Numbered from the stretch's first letter, positions 1-9,480 are shown. The stretch: DNA of 64,000 nucleotides from Enterobacter mori LMG 25706 (GCF_000211415.1 NZ_GL890778.1:155053-219052); one strand, 5' to 3'. The notes: generated from the letters alone by a model not told the origin. A program made the numbers and translations.

Positions 1-1016
1 GCGTCACGAATAATGAGATCAAAAAGATGCAGCGTCAGAGGAACAATCAGCTTTTGCGCTTCAGCAAAGTTAATAAACGCATCCGGTGGGATTTCGCCCA
101 TCGTCGGGTGCTTCCAGCGCATCAGGACTTCCACACCGCGCATTTTAAGCTCTTTAGCATCGACCACGGGCTGATACACCACATAGAACTGATTGTGCTT
201 AATCGCGGTTAAAATTTCCTTACCCGGATTCAGACGTATGGTCAGGATATAAAAATTGAGCGTTCCGGCGGCTATGCCGCACACCAGCCCGAAGAAGAGG
301 GCGAAGAGGATTTCATCGCTGGTCCAGGCTTCGGCATAAATCTTGATCGTCAGAGGAATGTCTTTCAGCGCGGCGGTGCGGGCGGCGTGTTCATGGAGAT
401 CTTCCGCCTTAACCAGCGTGCTGGACATTGTCGACAACGCGTTGTCGCCAATGATGATGGCAATACCCGCGAACTCGTCCTGACGCGCGGCATAGAGCAG
501 GTACGGTGTCAGATTGAGATTCACCGAGGTAAAGACGCCGCCGTCCTTAACCAACGGATTACGGTACCAGATGGCAATGGCCGGTTTATTCGGCAGCATG
601 GGCGTGCCGGACAGCAGGGCAATATCGATCGGTTTGTTGATGTGCAGCTCGGGTATAAGCGCTTCCATCGGGGAATTCATCGACCCTGTGGCGGAAGAGC
701 AGAACGCTATTTTGTCTCTGACCAGCAGGAAGGCGCGCACATTAATACTGAAGGCAGCGCGTGAAGTCAGTTCAGCGTTAACCTCATGGCAATTGTTCAG
801 CGTAAGCGGCTGGAGGAGATCGATAGACTCTTTTAGCTCTCCGAAGTAGCTCTCCATGTAGATGCTCACATCTTCAATCAGAGTATCGAATCTGACTTCC
901 CGCTTGTGGTAACTCCAGAAAAACTGCAATGAGCCCAGGAGCAGGGCGACAAAGAGCCCTGTGACAATACTGAGAAACAGTATCTTGCGATGACTGGAAA
1001 AGTAGCGGGTGAACAT
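1..1016 (-). CDS. pdeN: CSS-motif cyclic-di-GMP phosphodiesterase (Rtn/PdeN), C-terminus cut by window edge
   Basis: Inner-membrane enzyme expected to hydrolyse c-di-GMP. Translation from the ATG at 1016 stays open to base 1 (338 codons). It shows an N-terminal membrane segment (about residues 11-33), a periplasmic region with the CSS redox motif (C106-S107-S108), a second membrane segment near residues 228-250, then the start of an EAL domain (YQPVVD, then EVLMRW, with V in place of A in EAL). The rest of the EAL domain lies beyond the window. In known CSS-EAL proteins a DsbA/DsbB-sensitive disulfide controls activity. It lies downstream of mepS on the same strand, separated by a terminator, so it probably has its own promoter. 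The order mepS-pdeN is as in E. coli. Family call is firm; specificity is inferred. Confidence 0.88.
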   Translation of the reverse strand, partial: MFTRYFSSHRKILFLSIVTGLFVALLLGSLQFFWSYHKREVRFDTLIEDVSIYMESYFGELKESIDLLQPLTLNNCHEVNAELTSRAAFSINVRAFLLVRDKIAFCSSATGSMNSPMEALIPELHINKPIDIALLSGTPMLPNKPAIAIWYRNPLVKDGGVFTSVNLNLTPYLLYAARQDEFAGIAIIIGDNALSTMSSTLVKAEDLHEHAARTAALKDIPLTIKIYAEAWTSDEILFALFFGLVCGIAAGTLNFYILTIRLNPGKEILTAIKHNQFYVVYQPVVDAKELKMRGVEVLMRWKHPTMGEIPPDAFINFAEAQKLIVPLTLHLFDLIIRD

Positions 1017-1065
1017 AGAGATCGTGATTCCTGAGTAGCCGCTGAATGTATTCAGTGTAACGGGC

Positions 1066-1099
1066 AAAAAAAAACACCGCCGAAGCAGTGCTTTTTTTT
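1066..1099 (-). terminator. Rho-independent terminator of mepS
   Basis: Read on the minus strand: a 6-bp stem (CACTGC / GCGGTG, one G-U pair) closed by a C(UUCG)G tetraloop, with a run of A before it and nine T after it. It lies 45-78 bases past the mepS stop and before pdeN. Confidence 0.8.
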
Positions 1100-1143
1100 A
1101 TTATATCGCCAGCCAAGGGATAACCAACGATACAATCATCATA

Positions 1144-1713
1144 TTAACTGCGGGTCAATACACGGCGCGCTTCGTTGTAGCGCTTCTTCCAGTACGGTTC
1201 ATTCATGCTGGAAATGGTCACACCGCTGCTGGTGGAAGCATGAACGAACTGGTCGTTGCCAATGTAGATGCCAACATGTCGACCCGTAGAACCCGCACGG
1301 AACAGAACTAAATCACCGGTACGCAGTTTGGAACGTGAAATCGACTTGCCCGTCTCCTGCTGTTCATAGGTTGAACGCGGAAGATCTAACCCAAATTGTT
1401 CACGGAAGGTTCGTTGTACGAAACTGGAACAATCAATGCCTTTTTTCGTGCTGCCACCAAGACGATAACGCACGCCTTTCCAGTCAGCATACTGGTCCAT
1501 AATACGGGACTTCACGTCCAGATTACGCACCATATTCTCAAATTCATCCTGAGAGGCTTGCAGTGACGAGGAATCTTCTGTTCCCACAACACGCGTCTCA
1601 GGATGCATATTCTTAGCGGTGTTCGATGTACTACATGCCGAAAGCAGAACCGCTACTGCTATCGCCGGGATCCCCCGCATGAAATATCTCAAAATCGGTT
1701 GAGATTTGACCAT
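1144..1713 (-). CDS. mepS: Murein DD-endopeptidase MepS (Spr), outer-membrane lipoprotein
   Basis: Cuts D-Ala-mDAP cross-links so that new peptidoglycan can be inserted. In E. coli its level is set by NlpI-Prc proteolysis. The 189-aa protein has a lipoprotein signal (LLSAC, lipidated C27) and an NlpC/P60 domain with catalytic C95 (GIDC), H146 (GRHVG) and H158 (FVHAS). E. coli MepS is 188 aa and nearly identical along its length. The residue after DCS is S97, where E. coli has G. It is transcribed leftward with a terminator before pdeN. Confidence 0.96.
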   Translation of the reverse strand: MVKSQPILRYFMRGIPAIAVAVLLSACSTSNTAKNMHPETRVVGTEDSSSLQASQDEFENMVRNLDVKSRIMDQYADWKGVRYRLGGSTKKGIDCSSFVQRTFREQFGLDLPRSTYEQQETGKSISRSKLRTGDLVLFRAGSTGRHVGIYIGNDQFVHASTSSGVTISSMNEPYWKKRYNEARRVLTRS

Positions 1714-2147
1714 TTTGTTTATTTTCCCTTGAAGTCCTTAACGATAAATATCGTTATAAAAATGCCAAACGTGACGAGACTAATTAGCTGTTCACATTGA
1801 GACAATTCTTTCTGGTCAGATTTGTGGCGCAGTGCACAAATTTATTCACCATGATAATAATTATCTCAGTGGGGCAAAACGAGTTCGAGATTAACCGATT
1901 GCAAGGGGCATTGCGAGCAAAAAAGTCCGATTTTTTATAAGAAATTGTGATACCGAGAGTAAAAAAACGTAAATGCCCCAAAATGCCGTCAGAAGCGGCT
2001 CCAACTCAGGCAATTGCTTCATTTTCAACATGAATGAGATGACAAGAATATGACGGCGCGGGGCAATTGAAGAGAGGGGACTATCAGGGAACGAAATGAT
2101 CCCCGATAGTTTGCGTTAATTACGATTGGTTATTTGTTTAGAACTTG
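1714..2147. other. Intergenic region mepS-lpxT (434 bp), no gene seen
   Basis: AT-rich stretch holding the mepS promoter region. Short open frames here have no family features or ribosome binding sites. An imperfect inverted repeat (ACTATC..GATAGT, about 2080-2112) lies just beyond the lpxT stop but has no T-run, so I do not call it a terminator. No small RNA is recognised. Confidence 0.6.
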
Positions 2148-2843
2148 TTACTTATCGCCAGGCAAGTAACGATTAAAAATGGCTATTAATCGATCGCTTA
2201 ACGGCGTCATCAGCACCCATGGCAAACCAATCAGCACCGCAGAGAGCGAACCCACAACAATATCCGTCAGCCAGTGAGCGCCGATCATGACGCGCGGGAA
2301 AGCAAACACGACCACAATTACCAGCGCCGTCGCAAAGGCTTTTTTGCCAAAATAGCGCAGCATGAATGCTGAAAAAATAAGCAGCATCATACCGTGATCG
2401 CCGGGGAAACTGTCCTTAGACGCATCTTTAGTCGGGATATGCAGTAATTCGCTGACGCGGTGAATATCCGGGAAATAGAGCGAAGGACTTGCGCGTTTTA
2501 CCGGCATCAAATGTTGCGCCAGCTGGTTAATCACTACCGCAGTCAGCAGCATGACCAAGCCTGTGAGCACTATGCGGCGACGTCCTGTTTTATCTTCTTT
2601 CAGCCAGAAAGAGAGCATCAGGCAGCCCATGGCCAGCAGTGAACAGCCGTCGAAGGCGCGATTGTTGGTAATCGCGACCAGCCACAGGAAGGTTTCACTC
2701 TTCACCAGCGCCTGGTTGAAGAAGTGGAAAATACCGGAATCCAGCGGGAACCAGAAACCATGGTTCACCGGCAGATACCAGGATAAAAAGAGTGCCAGAC
2801 CGGCAGCATTCAGCAGCAGTATTAAGGGAAATCGAGTCGTCAT
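2148..2843 (-). CDS. lpxT: Kdo2-lipid A 1-phosphotransferase LpxT (PAP2 family)
   Basis: Inner-membrane enzyme that moves a phosphate from undecaprenyl pyrophosphate to lipid A on the periplasmic side. It has several membrane helices and the PAP2 signature: KRASP near residue 117, the SFPGDHG motif, and RVMIGAHWLTDI with the catalytic His. I chose the ATG at 2843 (231 aa) because it aligns with the E. coli start; an upstream ATG at 2855 adds four residues. Neither has a strong Shine-Dalgarno sequence. It follows yeiR by about 33 bases and is probably co-transcribed with it. Confidence 0.92.
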   Translation of the reverse strand: MTTRFPLILLLNAAGLALFLSWYLPVNHGFWFPLDSGIFHFFNQALVKSETFLWLVAITNNRAFDGCSLLAMGCLMLSFWLKEDKTGRRRIVLTGLVMLLTAVVINQLAQHLMPVKRASPSLYFPDIHRVSELLHIPTKDASKDSFPGDHGMMLLIFSAFMLRYFGKKAFATALVIVVVFAFPRVMIGAHWLTDIVVGSLSAVLIGLPWVLMTPLSDRLIAIFNRYLPGDK

Positions 2844-2876
2844 AACGTTCAGCATCGTTTGAAATCTGGGGCAACG

Positions 2877-3863
2877 TTAGCCGTCGGAACTTAAACGAAG
2901 CTTCAACAGGTTGGTCTGCAGCGTGTTCCAGTCGGCGTTAACCGCACTAATTAACTCTATCCGGCTGTCCGGGGGGGCAACATTTTGCGTTTCGATAAAG
3001 AAATCTGCGCCCTGGCGATTGATGCGTACCAGCCCGTCCGGAGTTCGCATAATGCCTTTGACGCGATCGACCGGAGCAAGTCTGGCCCATTCCAGAATCC
3101 CGATCGTGTCGAAAACCGTATCGGCATCGAAGATCCATCCGCAAGCCTGGTAGCCCTGACCGCTGTTGAGATTACGACGCCAGCGCTGATGTTCCGGCAG
3201 GCTCAGGGCCGCCAGACCCTGCTTCACCGCGTGGCTATGCGCGTGTTCCGCGCTGACGGGCAGTTCCGCCAGGTTCAGACGGGGGAGATCGAGCAGGGCA
3301 TTGTCAATTTTGCCCTGAGTGGTGTGAACCCGTTGACGATCGCCGCCGAAATGTTGCCACCAGGCATCAAACGCAGCCTGGCTTTCAGCCGTTGCACGAT
3401 CCTCTTTATTCGCCACGATGATATCTGCCGCGGCGAGCTGATCGCGGAAGTTTTCATTGGCCACGGCCTTCTCGTCCAGAAGCAGGCGCGGATCCAGAAG
3501 ACACAGCGTGGCGCGCAGGTCGATCCACGGCTCGTAAACCGGGGCGGTCAGCAAATCGAGGATCTGCTTAGGGTGGCCCAGCCCGGTCGGCTCTATCAGC
3601 AGACGGTCCGGTTTACCCTGGCGCAGCAGCGTGTTCAGCCCGACCTGCATGGGTAATCCATTCACGCAACACATACAGCCGCCCGGGATCTCTTTGATCA
3701 TTGCCCCGCTGTCAGACAGCAATGCGCCATCGATGCCCACTTCGCCAAATTCGTTGACCAGTACGGCCCACTTTTCTGCCGGGTCTTTATTCGCGAGCAG
3801 GTGCAAAATTGAGGTGGTTTTTCCGCTGCCGAGAAAACCGGTGATGAGGTTGGTTTTGGTCAC
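2877..3863 (-). CDS. yeiR: CobW/COG0523-family zinc-binding GTPase YeiR
   Basis: Metal-handling GTPase of the COG0523 family; E. coli YeiR binds zinc and hydrolyses GTP in a zinc-stimulated way. Visible motifs are Walker A GFLGSGKTT (residues 9-17), the metal-binding GGCMCC motif (C63, C65, C66), ELIEP-like LLIEPTGLG and the NKED guanine-specificity motif. The GTG start at 3863 (328 aa) is preferred over the ATG at 3875: a GGGAG sequence lies five bases before it and the length matches E. coli. It heads a two-gene unit with lpxT. Confidence 0.93.
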   Translation of the reverse strand: MTKTNLITGFLGSGKTTSILHLLANKDPAEKWAVLVNEFGEVGIDGALLSDSGAMIKEIPGGCMCCVNGLPMQVGLNTLLRQGKPDRLLIEPTGLGHPKQILDLLTAPVYEPWIDLRATLCLLDPRLLLDEKAVANENFRDQLAAADIIVANKEDRATAESQAAFDAWWQHFGGDRQRVHTTQGKIDNALLDLPRLNLAELPVSAEHAHSHAVKQGLAALSLPEHQRWRRNLNSGQGYQACGWIFDADTVFDTIGILEWARLAPVDRVKGIMRTPDGLVRINRQGADFFIETQNVAPPDSRIELISAVNADWNTLQTNLLKLRLSSDG

Positions 3864-3945
3864 ATGCGCTCCCATGACTTACTGTGATGCTATAACAATT
3901 AGCCATCATCCTGGCGAAAAAAAAGCGTCATGAGAAGGGGGAAGA

Positions 3946-3970
3946 GCGAACGGAGAGGTTTTCCGTTCGC
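3946..3970 (-). terminator. Strong hairpin downstream of yeiQ
   Basis: Perfect 9-bp stem GCGAACGGA / TCCGTTCGC with a 7-base loop, 18 bases past the yeiQ stop. On the minus strand it is followed by a C/T-rich tract, not a clean T-run, so it is a weak terminator or an mRNA 3'-end stabiliser. Confidence 0.55.
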
Positions 3971-3987
3971 CTTAAGGGCAAGAATGG

Positions 3988-5454
3988 TTAAATATTTAAC
4001 GTTTCAATAACAGCCTGACGCGCACCGTAGCGGGTCAGGCGCTGATATGCTTCGTTTACCGCATTTACAAAGACGCTGTTATGAGGCAGATCCTGTCCAA
4101 AGACTTCGCTCAGCGTCAGCAGGGCGTTCACGCGCTCCGCTTCACTGCTGGCCTTGACGATTGACTGGATTTTATCACTAAGCGGGTCGCGAACATCAAT
4201 CGCGTCTCCGCGCTCATCCGTGCCGCTGACGTAGCGGATCCAGCCTGCAACCCCCAGCGCCAGCAGCGGCCACGCGCTTTTACGTTCGAGATGGACACGG
4301 ATCCCATCCAGCATGCGCTGAGGCAGCTTCTGGCTGCCGTCCATCGCGATTTGCCAGGTTCGATGCTGCAATGCGGGATTCGCAAAACGGTCGATCAGGC
4401 TGTCGGCATAGGCCGTGAGATCCACGTCTGTGATGCGCAAAGTGGGAGCCTGCTCGTTCAGCATTACGCGGCGGGCGGCTTCGCGGAAGCTCGCGTCCTC
4501 CATGCATTCATTGATATGTGCGTATCCGGCGAGGTATCCCAGATAAGCCAGAAAAGAGTGGCTGCCGTTGAGCATCCGCAACTTCATTTGTTCCCACGGG
4601 AGAACATCCTTCACCATCTGCACGCCTGCAGCTTCCCACTCAGGGCGTCCGGCGACAAAGTTATCTTCGACCACCCACTGGATAAACGGCTCGCAGCTGA
4701 TGGCGCAGGGATCTTCAACGCCAAGTTCCTGCGTGATTTCCGCAAGCGAGGTCTCCGTTGCGGCGGGGACAATTCTGTCGACCATCGTGCCCGGGAAACT
4801 CACGTGAGCATCAATCCACCCGGCCAGCTCAGCGGAACGTTTTTGCGCCATCCCGAGCACGGCGTTTTTTACGACGTGGCCGTTGTCCGGGATATTGTCG
4901 CAGGAGAGAACGGTAAACGGCGGCAGGCCGCGTTCGCGACGGCGGTGAAGGGCTTCGACCAGGATCCCCGGTGCGGAATGCGGCTCGGTCGGGTTTTCCA
5001 GATCGTGTAGAATGCGGGTATTGTGCATATCCAGCTTGCCGGTCGCCGGATCGATGCAATAGCCTTTTTCCGTGATGGTGAGGGAGACAATCGCAACCTG
5101 CGGTTCGCAAAATTTCTCAATAATGGCCGCCAGCGAATCGAGTTTGGCATTCAGACATTCATGTACCGCGCCGACAACAATAGCCTGGTTCCCCTCCGCA
5201 CCTTTCTCCAGCACGGTAAAGAGATGATCCTGCGCGCGCAGCTGGCTCATCAGCACATCACCGCTGAAGAGGCTAATTTCACAAATACCCCAGTCGCCTC
5301 CTTTCTCATTCAGCACCCGGTTTGTTAACAACGCCTGATGCGCGCGGTGAAATGCGCCGAAGCCAAAATGGACAATGCGCGAGCGTAATTGCTGGCGATC
5401 GTAGCGAGGCTGCTGCACGCGGGCAGGAAGCGAGGTGGAAGCAATTGTCTTCAT
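3988..5454 (-). CDS. yeiQ: YeiQ, mannitol dehydrogenase-family oxidoreductase (fructuronate reductase-like)
   Basis: NAD-dependent polyol/hexuronate dehydrogenase of the mannitol dehydrogenase family. The 488-aa protein has an N-terminal nucleotide-binding motif (HFGFGAFHRAHQ, about residues 29-40) and the family catalytic stretch KLRMLNGSHS in the second half. The ATG at 5454 matches the E. coli start; an upstream GTG at 5463 is less likely. It is divergent from uxuA across 205 bases that hold a UxuR/ExuR-like operator. The pairing suggests D-fructuronate/D-mannonate interconversion, the UxuB reaction; that substrate is inferred. Confidence 0.9.
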   Translation of the reverse strand: MKTIASTSLPARVQQPRYDRQQLRSRIVHFGFGAFHRAHQALLTNRVLNEKGGDWGICEISLFSGDVLMSQLRAQDHLFTVLEKGAEGNQAIVVGAVHECLNAKLDSLAAIIEKFCEPQVAIVSLTITEKGYCIDPATGKLDMHNTRILHDLENPTEPHSAPGILVEALHRRRERGLPPFTVLSCDNIPDNGHVVKNAVLGMAQKRSAELAGWIDAHVSFPGTMVDRIVPAATETSLAEITQELGVEDPCAISCEPFIQWVVEDNFVAGRPEWEAAGVQMVKDVLPWEQMKLRMLNGSHSFLAYLGYLAGYAHINECMEDASFREAARRVMLNEQAPTLRITDVDLTAYADSLIDRFANPALQHRTWQIAMDGSQKLPQRMLDGIRVHLERKSAWPLLALGVAGWIRYVSGTDERGDAIDVRDPLSDKIQSIVKASSEAERVNALLTLSEVFGQDLPHNSVFVNAVNEAYQRLTRYGARQAVIETLNI

Positions 5455-5579
5455 GAAATACACACCTGATTAACCATTAATTAACAATGGCAGTGTAAAG
5501 TTATATGACAACAAATTGAATTGGTAAGCCGTAAATATCCCCGTTCTGTGAGTTTGATCAATCAATGTGTGGCGCTGTG

Positions 5580-5645
5580 TTGACCCTTCGCGGTAAACAT
5601 GTATGGTAGTCGTCATTGCAGTAAACCATATTGGTATAACAACTT
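5580..5645 (+). promoter_or_regulatory. Candidate uxuA promoter with UxuR/ExuR-like operator
   Basis: Possible -35 TTGACC (5580-5585) and -10 TATGGT (5602-5607), 16 bases apart. Just downstream, 5628-5645 reads ATATTGGTATAACAACTT, matching 15 of 18 positions of the remembered UxuR/ExuR consensus AAATTGGTATACCAATTT. It ends 14 bases before the uxuA ATG. A half-site (GAATTGGTAA, 5518-5527) lies nearer yeiQ. This fits repression relieved by hexuronate intermediates. The sites are seen; the regulator is inferred. Confidence 0.55.
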
Positions 5646-5659
5646 GAGAGGGTGAGTCA

Positions 5660-6850
5660 ATGGAACCAACCTGGCGTTGGTACGGGCCGAACGATCCGGT
5701 TTCTCTTGATGATGTGCGTCAGGCTGGCGCGACAGGCGTTGTCACGGCACTGCATCATATTCCTAACGGGCAAGTGTGGCCGGTTGAGGAAATTCAAAAG
5801 CGTCAGGCGTTGCTGGCGGAGAAGGGGTTAACCTGGTCAGTTGTGGAAAGTATTCCGGTCCACGAGGATATCAAAACCCATTCGGGTGAATACCAGACCT
5901 GGATTGCCAACTATCAGCAGAGTATCCGTAATCTGGCGGCCTGCGGCATTGATACGGTCTGCTATAACTTTATGCCTATCCTGGACTGGACGCGTACCGA
6001 TCTTGAATACCAGATGGCGGATGGTTCAAAAGCGCTGCGTTTCGACCAGATCGCGTTTGCGGCGTTTGAACTGCACATTCTGAAGCGTCCGGGTGCTGAA
6101 GCGGATTACACCGCAGAAGAGCAGCAGCAGGCGCTCGCGTGGTTCCACGCGGCAAGTGAAGCGGATATTGAAAAGCTGACCCGCAACATCATTGCCGGGC
6201 TGCCGGGTGCTGAAGAAGGCTACACGCTGGACCAGTTCCGCGCGCGTCTGGCGGAATACGGTGATATCGATAAAAACCAGCTGCGCGAAAACATGGCGTA
6301 CTTCCTGCGCGCGATAGTACCGGTGGCAGAAGAGTCCGGCGTGCGTCTTGCTGTTCACCCGGACGATCCTCCGCGTCCTATCCTCGGCCTGCCGCGTATC
6401 GTGTCGACGATTGAAGATATGCAGTGGCTGAAAGAGACGGTAGACAGCATCTATAACGGCTTTACGATGTGTACCGGTTCTTACGGCGTGCGTGCGGATA
6501 ATGACCTGGTACGGATGATTGAAACCTTTGGCGATCGTATTCACTTCACGCATTTGCGTGCAACCTGCCGCGAAGAGAACCCAAAAACCTTCCACGAAGC
6601 CGCGCACCTGAACGGTGACGTGAATATGGTGGCGGTGGTGGACGCCATTCTGGCGGAAGAAGTGCGCCGTAAGCACGCGGGCGATGTGCGTCCCATTCCG
6701 TTCCGTCCGGATCACGGACACCAGATGCTGGACGATCTGCGTAAGAAAACCAACCCAGGCTATTCGGCGATTGGTCGCCTGAAAGGAATGGCAGAAGTGC
6801 GCGGCGTTGAGCTGGCGCTGAAGATGACGAAGTATCCGGAGCTTTTGTAA
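5660..6850 (+). CDS. uxuA: Mannonate dehydratase UxuA
   Basis: Dehydrates D-mannonate to 2-keto-3-deoxy-D-gluconate in glucuronate catabolism; a cytoplasmic metalloenzyme. The 396-aa protein (E. coli UxuA about 394) begins [16 protein letters not shown] and is full length, with conserved regions [18 protein letters not shown] and a C-terminal FRPDHGHQ metal/active-site stretch. In K-12 uxuA sits with uxuB elsewhere on the chromosome; here its neighbour is yeiQ, read divergently. GAGAGGGTG precedes the ATG as ribosome binding site. Confidence 0.95.
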   Translation: MEPTWRWYGPNDPVSLDDVRQAGATGVVTALHHIPNGQVWPVEEIQKRQALLAEKGLTWSVVESIPVHEDIKTHSGEYQTWIANYQQSIRNLAACGIDTVCYNFMPILDWTRTDLEYQMADGSKALRFDQIAFAAFELHILKRPGAEADYTAEEQQQALAWFHAASEADIEKLTRNIIAGLPGAEEGYTLDQFRARLAEYGDIDKNQLRENMAYFLRAIVPVAEESGVRLAVHPDDPPRPILGLPRIVSTIEDMQWLKETVDSIYNGFTMCTGSYGVRADNDLVRMIETFGDRIHFTHLRATCREENPKTFHEAAHLNGDVNMVAVVDAILAEEVRRKHAGDVRPIPFRPDHGHQMLDDLRKKTNPGYSAIGRLKGMAEVRGVELALKMTKYPELL

Positions 6851-6858
6851 GCTCTGTT

Positions 6859-6884
6859 GCCCGGTGGCGCTGCGCTTACCGGGC
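6859..6884. repeat. REP-type palindrome after uxuA
   Basis: Reads GCCCGGTGGCGCTGCG..CTTACCGGGC, a typical enteric REP unit. It is in opposite orientation to the unit at 6932-6956, with a terminator between the two. Confidence 0.75.
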
Positions 6885-6892
6885 CTGAAATA

Positions 6893-6918
6893 AAAAACCG
6901 GCCTGAGAGCCGGTTTTT
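6893..6918. terminator. Bidirectional terminator between uxuA and yeiP
   Basis: AAAAACCGGC / GCCGGTTTTT with a 6-base loop (CTGAGA). T-runs on both strands serve the convergent genes uxuA and yeiP. Confidence 0.88.
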
Positions 6919-6931
6919 GTGTTTTTTGGTC

Positions 6932-6956
6932 GCGTAAGGCGAAGCCGCCACCCGAT
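6932..6956. repeat. REP-type palindrome before yeiP stop
   Basis: Reads GCGTAAGGCGAAGCCGCCA..CCCGA, the other orientation of the REP unit at 6859-6884. The two flank the terminator in a BIME-like arrangement. Confidence 0.7.
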
Positions 6957-6967
6957 AAATGCCGCAA

Positions 6968-7540
6968 TCAGTCAGCGCGACCCATATAGCGTTTTTCTTC
7001 GATATGGATGCGGATCTTCTCGCCAGCAGACAGGTATTCTGGCACCTGCACAACCAGCCCGGTGGTCAGGGTAGCCGGTTTGTTACGCGCACTGGCTGAC
7101 GCGCCTTTGATGCCCGGTGCGGTTTCCACGATTTCCAGATCCACGGTCTGAGGCAGCTCCAGCGCCAGCAGCACGCCGTCCCAGGTCAGCACCTGCATAT
7201 CCGGCATACCGCCTTCAGGGATAAACAGCAGCTCTTCTTCGATCTGATCTTTAGTGAAGATGTACGGGGTGTAATCTTCTTTGTCCATGAACACGTATTC
7301 GTTGCCGTCGATGTAGGAGAAATCAACATAGCGACGGGTCAGGGTCACGGTATCGACGATATCGTCACCTTTAAAGCGTTCTTCCACTTTGAGGCCGGTA
7401 CGCACATCGGCGAAACGCATTTTATACAGCGTCGCTGCACCACGGGCGCTAGGTGCCTGAATATCGATATCTTTCACAATCAGCAGTTTGCCGTTGTAAT
7501 TCAGTACCATACCTTTCTTAATTTCGTTCGCTCTTGGCAT
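6968..7540 (-). CDS. yeiP: Elongation factor P-like protein EfpL (YeiP)
   Basis: EF-P paralogue that relieves ribosome stalling at poorly translated motifs. It has the three EF-P domains (KOW-like N-terminal domain plus two OB folds). The tip of loop I carries R33 (SARGAA), typical of EfpL, in place of the modified Lys of EF-P. I chose the ATG at 7540 (190 aa, identical in length to E. coli), beginning [12 protein letters not shown]; the longer open frame upstream (to 7609) has no family similarity. Monocistronic, ending in the shared terminator with uxuA. Confidence 0.95.
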   Translation of the reverse strand: MPRANEIKKGMVLNYNGKLLIVKDIDIQAPSARGAATLYKMRFADVRTGLKVEERFKGDDIVDTVTLTRRYVDFSYIDGNEYVFMDKEDYTPYIFTKDQIEEELLFIPEGGMPDMQVLTWDGVLLALELPQTVDLEIVETAPGIKGASASARNKPATLTTGLVVQVPEYLSAGEKIRIHIEEKRYMGRAD

Positions 7541-7704
7541 TGCAGTAATCCTGTTTACGGGAGGTAAAAAATATCGCGCCAAATTACTCGCGCGCGGCCT
7601 TTCAGGCAAGCGGAATTCGCGGCTTTTGCTATCAATACAAAAAAGGTGTTACTGTGCGCCCAATGCCCGACTGCGCGGGCGTTCATCACTGACTGAGAGC
7701 ATTT

Positions 7705-7959
7705 ATGGATTGTCGTTCAGATTGTGGCGCGTGCTGTACTGCACCGTCCATTTCAAGCCCCATTCCAGGAATGCCGGAGGGCAAGCCTGCCAATACCCGC
7801 TGCGTTCAGCTTTCTGACGCTAATCTCTGTATGATCTTTGGGTCGCCCCTGCGCCCGAAGGTGTGCTCCGGGCTTCAGCCTTCCGCCGACATGTGCGGCA
7901 TTACGCGAGCGCAGGCGATGACGTACCTGCTTGAGCTGGAAGTGCTCACCGCGCCCTAA
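7705..7959 (+). CDS. yeiW: YeiW, small CxxxCxxCC-type (UPF0153) protein
   Basis: 84-aa cysteine-rich protein starting [20 protein letters not shown]; the N-terminal cysteine cluster (C3, C7, C10, C11) plus later cysteines (C33, C42, C52, C60) fit a metal- or cluster-binding UPF0153/YkgJ-like fold. Function is unknown. Length and sequence match E. coli YeiW. Its stop overlaps the convergent setB 3' end by four bases. Confidence 0.9.
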   Translation: MDCRSDCGACCTAPSISSPIPGMPEGKPANTRCVQLSDANLCMIFGSPLRPKVCSGLQPSADMCGITRAQAMTYLLELEVLTAP

Positions 7960-9137
7960 ACGTCTTTGATCCGCGTCAGACAGGTTATCGTCAGAACGCA
8001 CATTACCAGGGCAATCCAGAATACCGTGTGGTAGTTCCAGATCTCCGCCACGACACCGGCCATCGAGCCCGCAATAATCCAGCCCACGCGGGTGGTATTA
8101 GTATAAAGGGTGGTGGCAGAGCCTGCCTGACCCGGCATTAAATCCTGGAAGTAGAGCATGCCAATCCCGGCGAGAATGCCGATATAGATGGCGTTCAGCA
8201 GTTGTAAAGCCAGCAGTAGCGCGGGCGTATGCACTGTAAGCATCCCGACATAGAACAGCAGCCCGGCGACCGCCGCGATGCGCATTAAAAAACGTTTCCC
8301 AAAGCGCTTTGCGTAATAGCCAGCAATCAGCATGGTCGGGATCTCAAGGCCAGCGGCCGTCCCCATCATGATGCCCGCCAGCTTCTCCGGCAGGTGTAGT
8401 TCATCAATAATAAACAGCGGCATGTTGATGATATAAAGGCTGTTGGTGCCCCACATCAGCGTACAGATGATGAAGAGGAGCAAGGCATCGCGGCGGTTAC
8501 GACGCGGTGCTTCCAGCGCGCCTGTCGCCAGTTTCGGCTCTTTACGCATTGAGGGCAGGAAGAACCACACCATTGTGCCGCACACGACAAAGGCCACGGC
8601 CGCACTCAGGTACATCACCGTAAAGCCAAAGCCCATCGCCAGCGCATAAGCCAGTGGTGGACCAATGACCCATGCCAGCGACACCTGGGCACGCAGGATT
8701 GAGCTGAACATCACCGCCTCGCGTCCGGTCTGGTCGGCATGCTCACGGGCAAGGGCAAACATCTGCGGGTTGGCGGTAGAGCCAAAACTGCTCAGAAATA
8801 CCCCAACAAAAAGCAAAATGAAATAGTTACGGTTCCAGGCAAACAGCACGCAAGCGAATACCCCCAGCAGGCAACAAAAGACAATCAGGCTTTTGCGATC
8901 GCCCTTTCTGTCGGAACGTCCTGCCAGAAACTGGCTTACCAGGATGCCGATGATGGCGCTGCCAGTAAAGAAGAAGCCGACCATCGCCGGACGGACGTGG
9001 ACTTCATTTGTCAGAAATAAACTCAGCGTGGGCGTTTGTAAGGCCCCGGCAATCCCGGTAAGGAAAGCAACGATCAAAAACGCCGTTGACGTCAAATCAA
9101 GGGGCTTTGGTGAGGCGGCAGCGGGGGTGTTATGCAT
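7956..9137 (-). CDS. setB: Sugar efflux transporter SetB (MFS)
   Basis: Proton-driven major facilitator that exports glucose and lactose in E. coli; SetB has also been linked to chromosome segregation through MreB (remembered literature). The 393-aa protein has 12 predicted membrane helices, an MFS loop motif ([11 protein letters not shown], about residues 73-83) and a charged central loop (near residues 195-215). Length equals E. coli SetB. It is divergent from fruB across 365 bases. Confidence 0.93.
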   Translation of the reverse strand: MHNTPAAASPKPLDLTSTAFLIVAFLTGIAGALQTPTLSLFLTNEVHVRPAMVGFFFTGSAIIGILVSQFLAGRSDRKGDRKSLIVFCCLLGVFACVLFAWNRNYFILLFVGVFLSSFGSTANPQMFALAREHADQTGREAVMFSSILRAQVSLAWVIGPPLAYALAMGFGFTVMYLSAAVAFVVCGTMVWFFLPSMRKEPKLATGALEAPRRNRRDALLLFIICTLMWGTNSLYIINMPLFIIDELHLPEKLAGIMMGTAAGLEIPTMLIAGYYAKRFGKRFLMRIAAVAGLLFYVGMLTVHTPALLLALQLLNAIYIGILAGIGMLYFQDLMPGQAGSATTLYTNTTRVGWIIAGSMAGVVAEIWNYHTVFWIALVMCVLTITCLTRIKDV

Positions 9138-9401
9138 GTTTTCGTATCAGGATTAGCGTGGGTCAGAAAGACGCGGAGTTTACGCCGCCAGTCATTAAAT
9201 AAACAGAGGGTGCGGTCACTTTTGCTACAAAAAATCAAAATGGCATTTCAATTTGAAAATGGTTGCTGAACTTAGCTGAAACTGACGTGCTGAACGTCAG
9301 CAATATTCAGCTGAAGAAAGGAGAAATGTGCTGTAACTCTAAATTCTGAACAGCCAAATGTAACTTTCCTTGCAACGCTATACAGAAAGAGCAAGACTTT
9401 T

Positions 9402-9413
9402 TGAAACGTTTCA
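9402..9413. promoter_or_regulatory. Cra (FruR) operator 1 of fruBKA
   Basis: TGAAACGTTTCA, a perfect 12-bp palindrome matching the Cra site (TGAATCGTTTCA type), 90 bases before the fruB ATG. Cra represses fruBKA until fructose 1-phosphate builds up. Confidence 0.88.
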
Positions 9414-9468
9414 GCGCTATCTTGTTTTAACTGACGGAGCAGGTTAGCGCATTTTTTCTCATTAAGGC

Positions 9469-9480
9469 TGAAACGATTCA
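9469..9480. promoter_or_regulatory. Cra (FruR) operator 2 of fruBKA
   Basis: TGAAACGATTCA, a near-perfect Cra half-palindrome pair 22 bases before the fruB ATG. E. coli fruB also has two Cra sites. Confidence 0.82.

Noticed and set aside
874..1116. 80-aa frame on the minus strand near pdeN
   Set aside because: Overlaps the true pdeN N-terminus in another frame and crosses the mepS terminator; pdeN's frame shows the CSS motif and EAL domain.
1429..1431. Ser in place of Gly two residues after the MepS catalytic Cys, as a possible inactivating change
   Set aside because: Cys, both His and the rest of the protein are intact, and this position seems variable among enteric MepS proteins; loss of activity is not supported.
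2080..2112. Inverted repeat ACTATC..GATAGT after lpxT as a terminator
   Set aside because: The stem is interrupted and there is no T-run on the lpxT transcript side.
6026..6967. 313-aa minus-strand frame opposite uxuA
   Set aside because: Runs through uxuA, the terminator and REP units, with no protein features.
9331..9353. Possible CRP site upstream of fruB
   Set aside because: The stretch does not match TGTGA-N6-TCACA beyond a half-site.
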